A DNA stretch of 15,063 nt, from contig JAUMCA010000147.1 of NCBI GenBank assembly GCA_032119475.1, positions 1 to 15,063 of the forward strand, given 5' to 3'. The notes below the pieces were generated by a model. That model worked only from the letters and a program-made list of their open reading frames with translations, made no database searches and was not told the origin of the DNA. Positions 13,101 to 15,063 of this stretch are shown here, piece after piece. The first letter of the stretch is position 1, and each line of letters opens with the position of its first letter. The stretch is from F1-60-MAGs149 sp032119475 (lineage in GTDB: Bacteria; Actinomycetota; Thermoleophilia; Gaiellales; F1-60-MAGs149). Position numbers and translations under genes: made by a program.

Positions 13101-15063
13101 CCGGTGACGGTCGGGGGCGCACTCGGGGCCGTCGTGTCGACGGTCCAGCTGACCGTGGCCGCCGGCCCGACGTTGCCAGCGGCGTCGATCTCGCGCACGT
13201 TGACGACGTGACCGCCCTCGGTGAGACCGCTCAGCGCCAGCGGGCTCGTGCACGGCGCGTACGCCGCGCCGTCAACCGAGCACGCGAACGTCGAGCCGGA
13301 CTCGGTCGCCGAGAAGGCCAGCGTCGCGGTGCTGCTCGAGGCGGGGCTCAGCGGCGTGCCGGTGACCCCCGGAGCGGAGGACGGCGGTGTGGTGTCCACG
13401 GTCCACGTGGTGGAGGCCACCGGGCTCGTGTTGCCCGCCGCGTCGGTCTGGCGCGTCTGCAGCGTATGCGGACCGTCGGCCAGGCCGATCAGCTCCGTCG
13501 GGTTGCTGCACGGCACCCAGGCACCGTTGTCGAGCTTGCACTCGAGGGTCGCGTCGACCTCGCCGTCGATGCCGAGCGTGGCGGTCGTCTCGCTGGTCGG
13601 GCTGGTGGGCGTCAGCGAGATCACCGGGGCGGCCGGCGACGTGGTGTCGATCACCACGGTGACGGAGACGGTGGCGCCTGCGTTGCCGAACGCGTCGACG
13701 ACGCGGACCTCGATGGTGTGGCTGCCGGAGGTGAGCGCAGGGCTGACGGTGTACGGCGTGACGCAGGTCGTCCAGGCACCGCCGTCGATGCGGCACTCGA
13801 ACGTGCCGCCCGCGACCCCGTCCGACAGCGTGAACGTCGGCGTGGTGTCGTTGGTCGTCGCGCCCTGCGCGGCCCCGATCGTCGGAACCGCGGTCGGCGC
13901 GCCGGTACCGACCGTCCAGGTCTGCGAGGCGGACGGGCCCTGGTTGCCCGCGGCGTCCACGAGCGCGACGCGGAACGTGTGCGCACCGTCGGCCAGCGAC
14001 GTGAGCGAGCGCGGGCTGGTGCAGGATGCGTACGCGCCGTCGTCGAGGCTGCAGACGTAGGTCTCGCCGCCGACGGCACCGGCGAACGAGAAGTCCGCGG
14101 TGGTCTGGTTGGTCTGCGCGCTCGGCCCGCTGACGATCGTCGGCAGCGCGGTGGGCGCCGTCGTATCGACCGTCCACGTGGTCGAGGTCGCCGGGCCGGT
14201 GTTGCCGGCGCCGTCGATCACACGCACCCAGAAGGTGTGCGTGCCCTCGCCGAGAGCCGGCAGCGTGATCGGCGAGGTGCAGGTCGCCCAGCCCCCGGCG
14301 TCGGTGCGGCACTCGTACGTCTCACCGGCACCCGCACCGGAGAAGGCGAAGGTCGGCGCAGCGTCGTTGTCGGGGTTCGACGGCGTCGTCGACATGGTCG
14401 GCGCGGTGCTCGGCGCGGTGGTGTCGATCGTCCAGGTGCGCGAGGCAGTCGGGCCGACGTTGCCGGCCGCGTCGACGAGGCGCACGTCGAGCGTGTGCGC
14501 GCCGTCGGCGAGCAGCGGCGTCGTGTAGGACGCGAGGCAGGCTGTCCACGCGCCGCCGTCGAGGCGGCACTGGTACGTCTCGTCACCCGCGGCGCCGAGG
14601 AAGGCGAAGGCCGACTGTCCGGCGGTGACGAAGCCCGACGGGCCGGAGGCGATCACCGGCGTCGAGGCGGGCGGGGCGAGGTCGACGATCCACGTGGTGG
14701 AGGTCGGCGTGCCGACGTTGCCGGCGGCGTCGAGCTGGCGGATCTGCACGGTGTGCGAGCCCTCGCCGATCGTGCCCGTCGCGAACGGGCTGGTGCAGAG
14801 CGTCCACGTGCCGGAATCCAGCTTGCACTCGGCCGCCACGGCGTCGCCCGTGAGGGTGAAGGAGACGGTCGCCGTCGTCTGCGCGTTGACGGCCACGGGG
14901 CTTCCGGTGACCGTGACGGCGCCCGGCGGCACGAGGTCGACGGTCCAGCTGACGCTCGTCGTGGCACTGATGTTGCCGGCGGCGTCGACCGAGCGCGTGG
15001 CGAGCGTGTGGCTGCCCGCCGCAAGGCCCGAGTACGACGAGGCGCAGGGCGCCCACGTGCCGC
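10178..15063 (-). CDS. Giant Ig-like repeat protein, 5' end beyond the window
   Basis: The frame is open from the window edge to TGA at 10178, giving at least 1627 residues; the true start, and any signal peptide, lies upstream. Order: 12 complete and one partial Ig-like repeat of 83-90 residues (coding 15061-11831). Then comes a module with IEVSDDPGF and RRLYARFLDGSG, like the xxSNDPxF...YVRFRDxxGN repeats of actinobacterial surface proteins, and a related module ending VYVRAVDVAGNVSAW. Two beta-rich regions with Cys pairs follow (GCLTDDGSPCDF, IRCGGAAPFHCAG), then a basic, probably helical tail (10178-10603) including QLTARQTARIVERETLAQRRETL split by short turns and QSVAANTAILRWLRSGG. There is no LPxTG, transmembrane helix or enzyme motif at the C-terminus. 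The many paired cysteines imply an extracytoplasmic place. Likely roles are adhesion or a surface scaffold. The GTG at 14932 lies inside a repeat and is not the real start. Confidence 0.9.
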   Translation of the reverse strand, partial: GTWAPCASSYSGLAAGSHTLATRSVDAAGNISATTSVSWTVDLVPPGAVTVTGSPVAVNAQTTATVSFTLTGDAVAAECKLDSGTWTLCTSPFATGTIGEGSHTVQIRQLDAAGNVGTPTSTTWIVDLAPPASTPVIASGPSGFVTAGQSAFAFLGAAGDETYQCRLDGGAWTACLASYTTPLLADGAHTLDVRLVDAAGNVGPTASRTWTIDTTAPSTAPTMSTTPSNPDNDAAPTFAFSGAGAGETYECRTDAGGWATCTSPITLPALGEGTHTFWVRVIDGAGNTGPATSTTWTVDTTAPTALPTIVSGPSAQTNQTTADFSFAGAVGGETYVCSLDDGAYASCTSPRSLTSLADGAHTFRVALVDAAGNQGPSASQTWTVGTGAPTAVPTIGAAQGATTNDTTPTFTLSDGVAGGTFECRIDGGAWTTCVTPYTVSPALTSGSHTIEVRVVDAFGNAGATVSVTVVIDTTSPAAPVISLTPTSPTSETTATLGIDGEVDATLECKLDNGAWVPCSNPTELIGLADGPHTLQTRQTDAAGNTSPVASTTWTVDTTPPSSAPGVTGTPLSPASSSTATLAFSATESGSTFACSVDGAAYAPCTSPLALSGLTEGGHVVNVREIDAAGNVGPAATVSWTVDTTAPSAPPTVTGVPVGVTDDSSLSAAFTGDAGNGFQCKLDFGGWGTCTSPFTATGLTDGQHTLSVRQIDGAGNVGPSVSSMWTVDTTVPTAPPLTGTPPAITSNTQPVFTFTGDGDTTFECSLDGTTWTACTSPVQVAPALADGTYTFSTRQVDAAGNTGPANAFTFTVSATAPPEVAVDNIPGSPTAQTTADIFLTESPGATMQCSVDGGEWTTCTSPLSLSDLGEGPHEVLVHQLSAASPPVQSADTVIRWYVDLTPPPAPAVSGRPADPTVERDAVFTVTAAPDTTLECQLTPGSTWAPCASPVEFSSLADGTYTFQTRTIDSAGNSSTPTTTIWTVDNAPPTGTAVIASGPDALTASSVATFQFSYGADGTGALCSLDGAEYTPCASPVTIPNVEEGQHTLRVKIVDAAGNVGSAITTYTWDVFVPTTPPPGPIGITLDRGAAWTSSSTAVVDVIWPAGTRWIEVSDDPGFAQPTRRTVTTQLAWAIPAGPAGSRRLYARFLDGSGAILREADDEIGFDADAPVVSAIDAAWAESGVDVRVTPTLADAASGVAGWQVTTDPGLPGALLNAATASATIPATAGATVYVRAVDVAGNVSAWISRAVPARPGATPVAAGDGTLVIARAAVADTVAQVGRTGDATVSLGCLTDDGSPCDFRVRVAYRKRAIGTRTMSIASGVRSTISFPLPRAIQRELAQTGASTLAMAIFARTSAGAEEREVPLELVAPRATAVVRVVPDRVETTGTTATIQIRCGGAAPFHCAGPVELVEAPTARAGRVGEEVVGVGRVQGAAGETLSVPVRLNETGRAILRAKGALRVVARMSVDGTGATRTSLPFRFQTLRADDWLRRVIREMQDAAPTRMRLNNVLDRYAAGQLTARQTARIVERETLAQRRETLVRLELYRRPPQGLEPAGVLLQRAYRQSVAANTAILRWLRSGGQRHRYPWRPSAAATRTKQALVALLVQKAAPHRIPVPPATNLYP
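11831..15063 (-). repeat. Tandem array of about 258-bp units coding Ig-like domains
   Basis: Twelve complete units (14920 down to 11831) and the end of a thirteenth at the window edge. The unit consensus runs: strand-rich start, [FY]xCxLDGGxWxxCTSP, [LI]x[DE]GxHTxxVRxxDAAGNxGPxxSxTWTVDTTAPxxP. Eleven of the twelve complete units have C-x9-C and the eleventh has C-x10-C, so each domain probably holds its own disulfide. Identity between units is moderate, so the duplications are old. Departures: unit 4 has WTVGTG in place of WTVDTT, unit 9 ends FTFTVSATAPP, and unit 10 has lost the DAAGN motif (QLSAASPPVQSADTV). Confidence 0.92.

Noticed and set aside
13221..14060. 279-codon plus-strand frame with Val/Ser/Pro-rich, secreted-looking translation
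   Set aside because: It is antisense to the Ig-like array. It looks regular only because the DNA under it is repetitive, and similar frames recur at each repeat (12093-12572, 12591-13211, 14100-14528).
14930..14932. GTG as the start of the repeat protein
   Set aside because: The same frame continues upstream to the window edge with another Ig-like unit (GTWAPC...SVDAAGN...SWTVDL), so this is an internal Val codon.
11831..15063. Repeated sequence considered as a CRISPR array or mobile element
   Set aside because: Units are about 258 bp, coding, in frame and diverged. There is no short identical repeat with unique spacers and no transposase.

Overview
The window is very GC-rich, uses GTG and TTG starts freely, and packs its genes with almost no spacing. 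Its gene types are an FtsX-type ABC exporter, an ureohydrolase in an operon with a DUF815 ATPase, and a giant secreted-type protein built of Ig-like repeats. Together these suggest an actinobacterium, plausibly of the Thermoleophilia/Solirubrobacterales group. That placement is inferred from style and gene content, not from a marker gene. No rRNA, tRNA, CRISPR array, transposase or phage gene is visible, and no gene-free stretch exceeds about 145 bp.

Layout. (1) Positions 47-6105, minus strand: a run of six tightly spaced genes. In transcription order these are an acidic/Cys-His protein (154 aa), a small orphan protein (88 aa, TGATG overlap), a 78-bp gap, an ABC ATPase, an 850-aa FtsX-family permease (4-bp gap), an NAD-dependent epimerase-type SDR (13-bp gap) and an AEC-family transporter (1-bp gap). 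A 41-bp REP-like palindrome sits at the end of the run. (2) Positions 6106-6248: a divergent control region with a perfect 9-bp-arm hairpin and a promoter that seems to give a leaderless mRNA. (3) Positions 6249-8862, plus strand: a three-gene operon of OsmC-like protein, agmatinase-type ureohydrolase and DUF815 AAA-type ATPase, joined by GTGA overlaps. (4) Positions 8859-10064, minus strand: a four-helix membrane protein with an internal HxxQH duplication, converging on the DUF815 gene through a shared CTAG, and upstream of it a LuxR/NarL-type response regulator. (5) Positions 10065-10177: a control region with two TACCC-N5-GGGTA palindromes exactly 30 bp apart. (6) From 10178 past the window edge, minus strand: the 3' part (at least 1627 codons) of a giant protein with 12 complete and one partial Ig-like repeat of about 86 residues, then further beta modules and a basic helical tail.

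How the genes work together. The ABC pair and the AEC carrier form a membrane-transport cluster with one cytosolic oxidoreductase/epimerase. The plus-strand operon links a peroxide- or thiol-stress protein with guanidino-compound hydrolysis and an ATPase of unknown role. The response regulator has no kinase partner here, and the paired palindromes just upstream of its start are best read as its own (auto)regulatory sites. The most unusual items are the palindrome pair, the HxxQH duplicated membrane protein, the charge-polarised Cys/His protein with its 30-bp tandem duplication, and the repeat protein with its helical tail.
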